From: Coleophoma eucalyptorum
Taxonomy: Eukaryota > Ascomycota > Leotiomycetes > Helotiales > Dermateaceae
Reading direction: 5' to 3'
DNA length: 64,000 nucleotides
Assembly (NCBI GenBank): GCA_026120035.1
Contig: JALRME010000034.1
Location: 248,001-312,000 of the forward strand
The translations under genes were made by a program, and so were the position numbers. The notes beneath the pieces are model-generated. The model saw nothing but the letters and a program-made list of their open reading frames with translations. It did no database searches and was not told the DNA's origin. Positions 12,190 to 23,412 of the stretch are shown here, in pieces (position 1 is the stretch's first letter; every line of letters begins with the position of its first letter).

Positions 12190-12515
12190 ATGAACATTTT
12201 TATGGCAGCAGACCTCCCGAAAGATATTGCTGGAACTATGACATCCTTGGACGGCAGTGTGCCAACTCCGGCGCAGAAATGGACGACAGCAAGAATTTGG
12301 AGAGAATCATATGGAGTCGCCTTAGAGGTCGCACCTTGGTATACAAGAGCACATGTTTTGGATCAAAATATCTGCCAATTTCGGTATTTTCTGGGAACGC
12401 CAGTTTCCACTTTATCACATTTACAATCCCAGCAGGAAATTCTGCTATCCTCAAAATGTCAGAAGCAGTTCCTAGCACAAGTTGGGCCATTGCGGATATT
12501 TCAGAGAAGCTCTAA
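12190..12515 (+). pseudogene. relic of aldehyde dehydrogenase (NAD-dependent)
   Basis: Two overlapping frames together carry the N-terminal middle of an aldehyde dehydrogenase of the vanillin/salicylaldehyde dehydrogenase type. Frame from 12190: AADLPKDIAGTMTSLDG, then ESYGVALEVAPW, matching the family pattern KEPYGVVLGIAPWNAP. Frame from 12159, in its 3' part: IPAGNSAILKMSE followed by WAIADIS, matching the family AAGNTAILK-SE motif. At least one frameshift separates them between about 12340 and 12420. The catalytic Cys/Glu region and the whole C-terminal half are absent, and stops follow at 12515. It is clearly non-functional. Confidence 0.72.
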
Positions 12516-13173
12516 AAGCCTTCATTTAAGCTTTTATTACCTCAATAGTTTGCATACCTAATCGCTGCGGGATAATCAAAACATTATAACTCTCCGTAGG
12601 AATTTTGGTGGTAAGTGCTTGCTAGGAACAGCAGAGTCGTTAAAAACATGCACTTCAAACCATCAATTGAGGAGCAGAAGAAATGTTGGTTCATACCAGC
12701 AGCTATTATCTATAGCTCATCGTTCTGACTTCAAATTAAAAAACAAGTACATAGATGCACTAATTTCGTCTACAGGCTTTGAAGAATGAACTTGGATTTT
12801 CGAGAGTCTGCTACACTATTAAATGACCAGAATCTCCTGTTCTTCCTCTATATGTAGTATAGTGTGACAACTGTTTGAATTTCAAATGGCTAAGAAGTGC
12901 ATCCAGCTGCCCCTAGTGATAGCAAAAATGACCATGGTATTAGCTATCTTTTCTGTCGCTTATCATCAGAACCCTGTGAGGGACCACAGACAGCGCATAA
13001 TGGAACCTGGAGAAACACGAGGTAATTAGGGTTTTTAGGTAGGCTCCAACTGCCAGTACTCACAAATGACATGTCCAAGATTGTTGCTGCATCTGGGATT
13101 TCGCCTGTAGTCTACATAATAAACAGCAAGAGTCGGGCACTCTAGCTTCGAAAACAACAATTTCTTGGACAAA
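12516..13173. other. gene-free stretch, promoter of M20 gene
   Basis: No recognisable coding. I could not extend the aldehyde dehydrogenase relic into it. Its right end is the upstream region of the amidohydrolase. Confidence 0.45.
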
Positions 13174-14501
13174 ATGACCGGCCTCTCAAGCGAAGTAACA
13201 TCTCGTTCTGCTGAATTTAATCAAGAGAGTTTGGCAGTGATCCATCAAAGCTTGATTGAGCATCACGACTTGCTATGGGAAGTGAATCATAAGGTACGGT
13301 TGCAGCTCACCGAATAAGGCCGATTCCATCATTTCCTTACCTTCATTGACTTGAACAGATTTTCTCAAACCCAGAGCTCGCCTACGAAGAATTCACGGCA
13401 CACGATACGCTCGTAGAGGCATTACAGGGCAAAGACATCAAAGTGACCCCGCATGCCTATGACATTCCAACCTCTTTTGAAGCCGAATTTGGATCGGGAG
13501 GGAGAGTTTTAACATTCAATGCGGAATATGATGCTCTTCGAAATATGGGCCATGCCTGCGGACACAACCTGATCGCGACTACATCTCTAGGCGCGTTCCT
13601 AGCGGTAGCAGATGCTCTTAAACAGAGTGGTGAACCTGGTCGGGTGCGATTGTTGGGGACGCCAGCAGAAGAATCAACTGGAGGGAAGCTCAAGTTGATC
13701 GAAGCTGGTGCATATAGAGACGTTGATGCGTGCCTGATGATGCATCCAACCAGTCATAGCGTCTATCCTGAAGATGTATTGGGGGATGCATACGACAAGA
13801 CACTAGCGATATCGGGGCTGAGGGTGACTTTTCGAGGCAAACCTTCCCATGCGGCTTTGGCACCATGGGAAGGCATCAATGCTCTCGATGCAGCCGTCGC
13901 CGCATACAACAGTATTTCTACATTACGACAGCAGGTACAGCCAGATGAACGGATTCATGGCATCATCAAAGAAGGTGGGGTGGCGGCCAACATCATCCCA
14001 GACAAAGCCGTGCTAGAATATGGAGTCAGAGCACCCACTCTAGCTCGAGCTCGATCGCTAGAAAAACGAGTAATTCACTGCTTCAAAGGAGCTGCGCAAG
14101 CCACTGGCTGTGAAGTTGACATCGAATTACTGGGTTCATATGCTGATCTCCGATCCAACATTCCAATCTGTCAGACATTCCAAGATGCTATGGGCGTATT
14201 AGGCCACAAGATGCAATGCAACGTTGGCCGTGCAACTACTCCAGCATCGACTGATCAAGGTAATGTCAGTTACGAATGCCCGAGTTGGCACGGGATTTTT
14301 GGCATCCCGTCGGAGGAAGGTGCCTACCCTCATACCAAAGGATTTGCGAAAGGCGCAGGCACAGTTGCTTCCTTTGATCGATGCCTCTTGTCTTGTGAAG
14401 GAATGGCCGCCGTAGGTTATCGCTTCTTGACAGATTCAAAACTTGCAGATGAGGTCCAGAAGAACTTCCAAAGTTATAAGAGTTTAGATGAAAAGCTGTG
14501 A
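13174..14501 (+). CDS. M20-family amidohydrolase/dipeptidase
   Basis: Predicted zinc-dependent hydrolase of amide or dipeptide bonds (ACY1-L2/PM20D2-like group). Two exons, 13174-13293 and 13359-14501, joined through a GT-AG intron in phase 0, give 420 residues, a normal length. The first exon supplies the conserved N-terminal helix and leads into NPELAYEEFTAHDTLVEAL. Metal-site signatures: EYDALRNMGHACGHN (about residues 82-96), the acidic pair in GTPAEES, and MMHPTSH. The dimerisation domain begins at VTFRGKPSHAALAPWEG, and the last conserved block is HTKGFAKGAGT. No signal peptide is visible, so cytosolic. The substrate cannot be told from sequence. It lies next to peptide, iron and hydantoinase functions, but no operon logic applies in a fungus. 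Confidence 0.88.
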
Positions 14502-15721
14502 AGCTAAAATAATCGCGAAAATTCTAAGTAATTGATGAAATGCAACTGGTCACAATGTATTTAAGATTGCCCAGTAGAATTTCCATGTATTTAAATATAG
14601 GCTACTTCAGTGGCCACCAACCAAAGGAGATTACGGAAACCATTTAGCTAGAATAGCGATGACTTTATTGACTAAGAGGAAATTGCCACCAAGTGGCTGT
14701 AGTTCAAAGATATACACACTTTACCGTAGTAACTTAAAACTTAATTATACGGATGCTTGGAGTACAGCAAAAGACGAAAGGGTCTCATGGTTTATTCGGT
14801 ACCCGTAGAGCCGATTTGACATTACCTTCCTTAGCTGGCGAAAGGGATTTGCTACTTCGGGAGCTGACAAGTCTCCAAACCGTAGCATTATAATTTGATA
14901 AAAGTCAGTAAAGAATTATCACAATCACCACTACTTTCTAAAATGAATCCTCTATACTATTAGTGTTTTAATATAGATTCTATCTTGCTTTTGATTAGAT
15001 TCGTATCGTCGTCTGTTGGGCCTTATACATTGATCTTTCACATAACATAGGTGGGGATGCGGGATCACCTGCTGCTCTATATTCACGACGCAGTTATGAT
15101 GGAATACCGATAAGAATAATGCCCAAGTCAAAGCTTGTTTAGTTACCATGCTGTAACATGCCCTTATGTACGGGCGCCTCCTTTATGCTATCATTACACG
15201 CTATCTTGAAGAGTAAAGGACATCGTATCAAATCTTTAGTAGTTATCAGATAGTTATCAGATATCGAGCCCCAAGCCCGGCAATCTGGTAGCTACAGGGT
15301 TCCCACATCGTACGAGTGATATCCTTATCCTAGAGCCGTGTGCAAGACCACACTGGCAGAAGCAATACTGATTTCCAACCAAGGAGAAAGGTCCACATCT
15401 TTACCCGAAGCCGGGGTAATAACCCCAGTCAGCCTATGGAACCAAAGCTATAACTTGCGCACACAACCTATCTGTTGGTTAGGACCACATATCTCTGCAT
15501 TCTGGTACATCCGGAGACGGCTTAGTTCTTGCCTTGGCAGCTTTACGCTTATTTCTTATCAAGAACAATGTATATATACGATCTTGTCTCCTCAATACAA
15601 ATATAATACGCAAAGCTGTATTATCATAACTGACAACCCCCACTGATTCTTTGATCTTCTGAAAGAGGTTTCTGATCATCCGCACAGCAGCCGAATTAAA
15701 TCATCATCCGCTGTTCCGGTC
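14502..15721. other. intergenic region with siderophore-gene promoter
   Basis: 1.2 kb without a credible ORF. The useful content is the pair of GATA-factor sites listed separately and the promoter/5' UTR of the siderophore transporter downstream. Confidence 0.5.
15243..15262 (-). promoter_or_regulatory. tandem iron-GATA (SreA-type) sites
   Basis: Two copies of TTATCAGAT at 15243-15251 and 15254-15262, which read ATCTGATAA on the minus strand. This is an exact match, twice, to ATCWGATAA, the site known for fungal iron-responsive GATA repressors (SreA/SRE/Urbs1). The copies are 11 bp apart, about one helical turn, and lie about 460 bp upstream of a siderophore-iron transporter start codon. Repression in iron-replete cells is inferred. 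Confidence 0.65.
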
Positions 15722-17853
15722 ATGATGGATGGCGTTCAACCTTCTCCTAACACCGGGACTGCAGCCTCCAACAAGAACTCGGATGCGATGATTATTGAGA
15801 GCCAGCCGGTGGATACAGATATGGAGCAGCAGAAGCAGATTGTTCATGTAGAATTGGGTGAAGAGGGTGCTCAACGCATTGAGTTGATGCAGGAGGTATG
15901 GGGCAAGCATGGCAAGACATTCATCTTCATTGGGTATATGCTCCCTTCTAATTGAAAACGAAACAAGGCAAGAGTCTATTTTTGCTAACAAATTTCTGTG
16001 CACAGGTTGGCACTATGTATGCTGGTTTAGTAAGGCATCTAAAATTATGTTCCAATCGCGATACGGCACTGATAGCATACTGTAGTGAACTCGATAACAC
16101 AACCTTCAGCACTTATTACGTCTATGCACTTTCGGATTTCAGCGCGGTATCAAAGTCTTCTGCTTTAACAGTAGCGTGCAACCTCGTATTCTCTCTGATG
16201 AAGCCCGTCTTTGCGAAGACGTCTGATATTTTTGGCCGTGGCGAAATATATCCAGTAGCTCTCGTGTTCCTCACCATTGGTCTAGTAGTGTGCGCCACAT
16301 CAAAGGACTTTCCAGCTTTTGCCGTCGGTACCATTTTACGTGTTGTTGGCATTACAGCTCTTAATACCATAAACACCATTGTTGTTGCCGATCTTACAAC
16401 TACGCGACAGAGAGGATTCGGTGTCAACTTCCAATTCTTCCCATATTTGGTCCTTCCATGGGTGTGCTCTCTCATCGTTGCGGCCGTAGTACGTCCGGGT
16501 GGTATTGGTTGGGCCTGGGGTATTGGTATCCTAGCGATTTTGTTCCCATTCGGAATTTTCACCATCATGTTCCTCCTGCTGAAATACCAACGTCGTGCCA
16601 AACGGTTAGCGGAACAATTGGTCGACAAACCTCGATTGACACTGCACGAGTTCTGCTCCAACATTGACTTGGGAGGTCTATTCATAATCATTGTTGGCTG
16701 TGCTATTATCCTGTTACCTCTTTCACTAGCCAGTCTTCAACCCAAAGGATATCGAACCCCATGGGTTATCGCTCTCATCGTTCTTGGTGGCCTAATGCTT
16801 ATTTCGCTCCCATTCTACGAAAGACGCTTCGCAACCCATCCGTTCATGCCAATGCGATACCTCAAGCATAAGTCTATCTGCCTTGCTTTCCTGCTTTATT
16901 TCTCGGATTACATGGCTGCATCAGCAAGCCATAGTTACATCTACAACTGGGCTCTGATCGCTCAGGGCCTCTCGATTGTAGCAGCCACCAATCTCAGTTA
17001 TCTTGACGGTGTCATGACGTTCTTCGGGGGGATGGCCTTTGGAGTAATTATGTGGAAAACACGATCCTATAAGTGGTGGCTTATGGGAGGTGTAGTTATT
17101 AGGTTGATTGGTTACGGCGTTATGTTCCGGGTACGAACATCCCACCCGTCCGTGGCCGAACTTTTTATCATTCAACTCATCCAAGGCCTTGGTGATGGTA
17201 TTGTTCAGACTGGAGCATATGTTGCAGCCGTTATTAATGTTCCTCACAAGGAAACTGCCCAGATGGCGGCTCTCATAGTCACCATCGGAATGCTAGGCAG
17301 TAGTTTTGGTGCTGCTATTAGTGGTGCAATTTATACTGGTACTTTCCGACGGGAACTGGCACATCAGCTAGGCGACAATGCTACGCCTGAGCTGATCAAT
17401 GCTCTATTCAATTCGGTTAACTCTATGGTTCCAGAATGGGGAACCCCCGAGCGTATTGCTATCAACACTGCTGTAAGCATATAATCTATCCAGAATACGA
17501 GTAAGGCATACTGACTCTCTTCTTAGTTCAACACAGTCACCTCGTATGTTCTTTGTTTTGAATATACCTTCTGGATATACTAATACTATTACAGATACTT
17601 TTTTATTGCTGCAATTATAATTATCGCACCTGGATTCATCTTTGTTTGGTTTCTCCCTAACCAAAAATTGAAGTATGTACAGTCCTGGTTACAACGTTTC
17701 TGGAAGATTTATTTTTAGAAGATATACTAATAACCATATAGCGATAGCCAAAATCTTGTCGAAGATCATGGGATGCTGTCAGCACATCAAGATGCTGTGT
17801 CGAGGACTCCTACTGCAGACCATCAGATAGAGACTGCTCCTGATATCAAATAG
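15722..17853 (+). CDS. siderophore-iron transporter (MFS, ARN/SIT family)
   Basis: Importer of ferric siderophores at the plasma membrane. Six exons: 15722-15933, 16006-16016, 16076-17472, 17527-17543, 17595-17672, 17742-17853. All are GT-AG, the frame closes, and the product is 608 residues (family about 580-640). Two neighbouring ATGs (15722, 15725) open the frame; I chose the first. After a 60-residue cytosolic tail comes IELMQEVWGKHGKTFIFIG, the usual lead-in to TM1, then SELDNTTFSTYYVYALSDF, MKPVFAKTSDIFGRGE and VADLTTTRQRGFG, all typical of this family, and fourteen predicted helices. The C-terminal extracellular loop and last helix (APGFIFVWFLPNQKL) are intact. Exons of 11 and 17 nt are unusually small. 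The gene is probably repressed by iron through the tandem GATA sites upstream. Confidence 0.93.
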
Positions 17854-19267
17854 ACCAAGCGACTATTGCTTTTACATTTAGGTAGTAATATGCTCTAGTA
17901 TAGTTAAAGTAGTGGTATAGACTTTTCACCTATACAATAACTAACCACTCGAAAAAAGTTCGTCTTGCATTTGTTGAATCAACTAGATTGCTTGACCTTG
18001 TTTGCCCCTTTACAACATAAACTGTATAGCTTCACGATTGTATAACATCATTGTCTTCGGGTTCTGTCCTGGATTTGTATAGCACTGAGCATGGCGAAGG
18101 TCTCCAAGATTACATTGGATGAGGATGGCTACAGAGGAGGCTGAGGCTTTTGGTAAACATATCTCTTGGTCTCAATTTCACTTGAATTTCTGCACAAGGT
18201 GTACCTGATATATCGCTCTGTCGCTAAGTAAAGCTAATTAACTGTGCCAAAAATTTGCGTAGGGAGCGGCTGTCAAATCGTGGCATTTCTCACAATGACT
18301 TCAGGGCAGCTCATGAGCAGCTCGAGGGAAGTTCTAGGTGAAAACCATTTAGCCTGCTTCTCGCAGTATACGATAAGTCACCTTAGGCTGGAAACACCGA
18401 AAGCTGCCAATTAGCAAAAGTGGGATTTGTCACCCCCAGTCGAAGCAAGCGCTGTACTTAAAGGAATATATGATGTGGGCCGGAATAACATAATCATAAT
18501 TTAGGCAAAATCAACTCCTTAGGGGATGGTTATGTCCGTCGGTTCATAGGTTATTATACCGCTTTCACATGTATAGAACAAAGATCACTTTATATACAAA
18601 ATATGCATCCACCTGCGATAAGTCAATTATAGTTCAAAGCAGTATTAAAAGTCTTCTGTGGCTTCTCTGTTGACGACGAAATCTCGAGCTACCTAGGAAT
18701 CAATGTTAACATCTATGAAATATATTACTCAGATTTCCAATCATTAAGGTTAGAAGTAAATTTCCTGCTTGGCTTGCTAGTAGGCGTAAAACTGGCGATT
18801 AAAATTATACGATACTTCATTTTAGCTCTTAGGTGGGATATACATCTTAGTTGTACATTGCCTATCTTAGCTATCTCCCAAGCCTTTATCTCGATCCATT
18901 ACCCTGGAGGAACTCCTGATAGGCTAGTAAGGATAAAATAAGCCACTCGGCTAGGTGGTCTCAAGGGCGTCTGCGACAACGGATGACTAGCTCGACGGTC
19001 TTCCTGTTGATTATTGGCTTGGCTACGAGATTTTGATGGGTGACAAATGCCATATTCGCAACAAGGCTTGGGTGTACGGTGAGGTATAAGGCAAGCCTCC
19101 GACAGTGATATTCTCGTGAAAACACATTTGCGGGCCAGAATCCCATGTTTGGCCTGGTGTCTGGAACAATTTATGTAAAATGTAAAGGGCTTATACATCG
19201 CAGATGGTGCCTGCATTATAAACTTCAATAATGACTCTCCATATTGTTCGTTGAATTATCCTAAGAA
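17854..19267. other. long intergenic region
   Basis: 1.4 kb without a credible gene. The minus-strand ORF at 18899-19228 has no recognisable motif. On the plus strand the same place (about 18990-19180) shows broken, mildly hydrophobic frames that could be a very old relic, but I cannot name it. Confidence 0.4.
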
Positions 19268-22200
19268 ATGGCATCTCGAAAACTAATCGTCGGAGTAGAC
19301 GTTGGTGGTATGCAGCATATTTTGTCATGATATTGAAGAACATTTGCTGATAGAATTTATCTATAGGCACCAACACTGATGCAATTCTCCTCGATCCAAC
19401 GAATTCAGGGCCAGCTGCGGTTGTTTCATCCCATAAAGCGACGACGGGAACAGACGTGACGACTGGAATTGAGGAAGCGATTCGGACACTCCTACAGGAG
19501 ACAGATATTTCCCCTGCCAGTGTGGCAAGCTTAATGATAGGGACAACTGTAGGTTAACCTTGCTATCAAATCAACATAGCACACTAACTAGAAAGCACTT
19601 CATAAATGCAGTGGTAGAGCGTGACGCATCAAGGCTTGACCCAGTAGCTGTAATTCGTTTGGCTGCTGGGAACTATTTAAAATATACCCCTCCGTTTATT
19701 GATTTCCCACCTGCTTTGAAGAAAAGTAAAAGATACTCTATCGGGTGAGAGATATTAACTAACTGTGGACAGTCATTGACGGCCATGGTGCCATTATATC
19801 CGGCGGTGTGGAGATTGATGGCGCAGAGATTGGCGCAATTAAGGATGAAGAAATCCAAGAGCAAGCCAAAATCATCAAAGAAAAAGGACTCCGCAGAATC
19901 GCAGTGGTTGGCATTTACTCACCAATTGATGAGAAATATCACCAAGAAGAAAATGTCCGTGACCTGCTACGAAAGCATCTTGGTGAAGATGTGGATATTG
20001 TATGCTCTAAAGATGGTAAGATGAACTGTTACTCTATTCAAACTACCCGCTAATAAAATAAAAGTTGCTGGGATCGGGTATTTGGCTCGAGAAAATGCAA
20101 CTATTCTCAATGCTTCAATTCTCCGCTTTGCGAGGAGGACAATCAATGGCTTTAAACGAGCCATGAAACGCCTGGATCTCAAATGTCCACTATATCTGAC
20201 TTCAAACTCGGGTCAACTTCTATCTTCAAAAGAAGCCATGTCATATCCTATCCAGATATTCTCCTCGGGTGCAACAAATTCTATCAGAGGAGCTTCATAC
20301 CTATCAGAAAACGGCCACTTGGAGGAGAGCAGATATGTTATTGATATTGGAGGAACCACCACAGATATTGGCTGTCTTCTCCCAAGTGGATTTCCTCGGT
20401 TGGCTAGCGCGACTACCGATATTGGTGGAGTGAGAGTGAATTTTGCGATGCCTCAAGTTGAAAGTATCGGACTTGGTGGAGGTTCTCTTGTGCATGAACC
20501 CCCAGAGGGAAGACTATCTATTGGGCCAGATAGTGTTGGACAGGCTCTGAGAGAGAAGGCCAAATGCTTCGGAGGCGATTCATTGACTGCGACAGATATC
20601 ATGATTGCGGCAGGAGAGACAAATGTTGGCACTTTGGCTCCAGAAGTGCCCTTAGCGACGATCTCAGCAGCAAAAGAAAGGATGAAGAAAATGATTGAGG
20701 ATCATATCGACAGGATGAAGACTTCACCAGAGCCATGCCATTTACTTCTCGTTGGAGGTGGTGCATTTATTTGCCCAATAGAACTGGAAGGAGTAGCATC
20801 AATCGAAATTCCTGCGCATGCCAATGTTGCCAATGCTGTGGGGGCGGCCGTAGCTGAGATCGGTGAAGCTATAGAAGTAATTGTCGACGCCAGCGAGAAA
20901 GACAGCAAACTAGCCGAGGTGAAAGCGAAGGCCATTTCCCAAGCTATTTCCAGAGGGGCAAAAGAGGACCACGTCCGAATTATTGAGGAAGATGTGTCGG
21001 GCATTTCATACATCGAAGGGAAATTCAAGATTACAGTCAAAGTCGTAGGTCCCGTAGACTATGAACGATTCTTGAGCAATGCAGAGATTGATGTTATTGA
21101 TGATCCAGTCACAGACGAGTCATACCATGAAACAAAGCAATGGAACATTGAGGATGATAATGCGGTTTCTACAGATTCAGATGTTGACCACGCCACCTAT
21201 AGGCCACTCGTTGACAGCAATCGCATATGGAATCTATCGGAAACGGACGCCTATTATATTTCCATAGGCTGCTACATCCTTGGCTGCGCAGGCGGTGGAA
21301 CACCATATGCTTCATATCTCCAGACTCGCCAGCTCCTTCGTGATGGTGGTAAGATCAGAGTCATCGATATCGATGATTTACCAGACGACGCCATATGTGG
21401 TCCAGTCGCAGGCATGGGTAGTCCTGTTATTGCTATTGAAAGACTCGGTGGCGACATGATTCTCCACGCAATGCAGTGCTATGAGAAGCAATTCGACATC
21501 AAATTTACGGCAACACTGACAGCTGAAATTGGTGGTGCGAATGGAATGGCACCTCTGCTTCTGTCGTCTTCAAGAGCTTATGATATACCCTGCGTCGATG
21601 CAGACCTGATGGGTAAGACTCTATTGAATTCCATGTGTTTACTCCTTGTTTGTGAATCTACCGATTATTAATATTGTGAATTACATAGGCCGGGCTTTTC
21701 CATCCTTTGAAATGAGCTCTCTGTTTGTCGGAACGACTGATATCAATCATCTGCTTCCGGCCTGTTTGGCAAGCGGAGATGGTACTACTATGACCTTAAG
21801 TACGGCGAAAGATCCAGCCTCCGTCGATAAAGTGCTCCGAGCGATATGTGTGACCATGGGGTAAGTGTATCCTATTCACCCAGTTACGTCTTATCTGGGG
21901 TCTGAACTGATGTCCCATGTTTAGTCTCGCAGCTGGAATTTCAGCCCGACCAACAACCAAATCTGAGCTTCAACAATATGGTGTACCAAAATCCATGTCT
22001 CTCTCCTGGAGACTTGGTCGTGCTATCGTTCGTGCACGATCCAAGGGAACAATTGCAACGGTGCACCAGGATTTAATTCAGGAGTTCGGCGGACCACAGA
22101 GTGCAAGTAAGGTCTTTGAAGGCAAGATTGTGGGGATCGGCCAGTCACTATATAAGGGACACAGCCATGGAACGCTCATCATTGAAAAACTCAAGGATTA

Positions 22201-22683
22201 TGAGCAAGATAACAGTGACAGGATAGACGAAAATGGACCAGAGAAAGTCTCAATTCCGTTCATCAACGAGAATCTCGTGGTGGAGGCGTTATATGCATCC
22301 GGGGAGAAGAAGGTAAGTCTCTCTACTACAGCACACCACCTTAGACCCTAAGTCTCTGATTCATTGCCACTCTTAATTCCCATATTTTCACGACTGACCT
22401 CCATATCTTTGTGTTCTAGATCCTTGCGACGGTTCCAGATCTGATCATGGTGCTGGACACGTTGACTGGCGAAGCAGTTGGTGTTCCCGAATACCGCTAC
22501 GGTCTCAAGGTCATGGTAATGGTTGCGGCTGCACATCCGCTATGGACCAGCACAGAACGTGGCATTCAGATAGCTGGGCCCAAGGCATTTGGATATGATA
22601 TAGATTTCAAGCCTTGTGGTACGTATGGAAAGGTGATAAGTGTCATTGATGAGTTTGGCCCCTCGGCAGCAAAAGAAACATAA
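19268..22683 (+). CDS. hydantoinase/oxoprolinase-DUF917 fusion protein
   Basis: Eight exons (19268-19307, 19367-19548, 19596-19725, 19773-20015, 20065-21612, 21689-21860, 21925-22312, 22420-22683) give 988 residues with all frames closed. The N-terminal half is a hydantoinase A/oxoprolinase ATPase-fold enzyme: phosphate-binding GVDVGGTNTDAI near residue 9, then HFINAVVERDASRLDPVAV, IDGHGAIISGGVEIDG and VIDIGGTTTDIGCLLPSGFP. The C-terminal half is a DUF917 (S-Me-THD-like) domain beginning at YYISIGCYILGCAGGGTPY and including IGGANGMAPLL and DADLMGRAFPSFEM. This two-domain order is common in fungi. Proposed role: ATP-dependent opening of a cyclic amide ring such as a hydantoin; the true substrate is unknown. 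No signal peptide, probably cytosolic. A decayed partial copy lies at 9.4-9.7 kb. Confidence 0.92.
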
Positions 22684-23412
22684 AATAGAGCCCAGCCAAG
22701 AAGTAGATAAAACTTAGTAGCTTTGTAAATACGAAACCGTATAGCGTATTGTATAGATTGAATTAAGCAGGTTCAAAGGGAAACTAGAGTGGATTTTGTA
22801 GAAAGACACAAAGTCGCACGGGAAACGAGGATTTGTTATTTCACCACATACCTAGCTACTTATCACTTATTTACGACGGTTAAACGTGCGATCTCCTTAA
22901 GCCCATATTTAGTGGCATCAACTTAAGTATCTACCCGAGCTACCTCAATTGTATGAGAAGCTTACTATCTTCAGATCATGGGTATTACTATAAATAAACC
23001 TTACCCTTGGTACCTAATGATCAAGGCAACAATGGCTCAACTTATGTTTGCGGGGTCGTACGACGTTCTAAGGGTGTAAAATTCAATAGCGAACCCGTGG
23101 CCTCTCTACCATCTAAATAAATTCCTTCCTACTGAATGACCTTGATTCCCGGTAGACTACTTAATGCTATACACCGTCCAGAACGCGAGTGGCGAGGAAA
23201 CTTTGGATGTCGGGTTTGATTTAAACCCGATCGATGTGCAAAATAACCGAGCAGTCAACTCTGTTTCGGGGAGTGCAGAACCCCGAGTCTAAGGGAGCCG
23301 CATTTGGGTCTCTCCTGGAATGCTTAAAAAGCTTGAGACGGTCCACCAACGATGGTAAGTGCCTGTTTCATTTATCTCAACCCTTTGAACAATGCTCTAA
23401 GAGGATACAACC
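22684..23412. other. intergenic region, monooxygenase promoter
   Basis: No gene. It holds a perfect 8-bp inverted repeat at 23210-23230 (tcgggttt, 5-nt spacer, aaacccga), about 180 bp upstream of the FAD monooxygenase, listed separately. Confidence 0.5.
23210..23230. promoter_or_regulatory. inverted repeat, possible regulator site
   Basis: Arms of 8 bp (tcgggttt / aaacccga) with a 5-bp spacer, about 180 bp before a start codon. CGG-containing inverted repeats are the usual targets of Zn2Cys6 regulators, and such a regulator gene lies at 26.7 kb. The link is inference only. Confidence 0.3.

Noticed and set aside
18899..19228. Minus-strand ORF of 109 residues
   Set aside because: Composition not protein-like, no motif. 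A possible plus-strand hydrophobic relic there is too weak to name.
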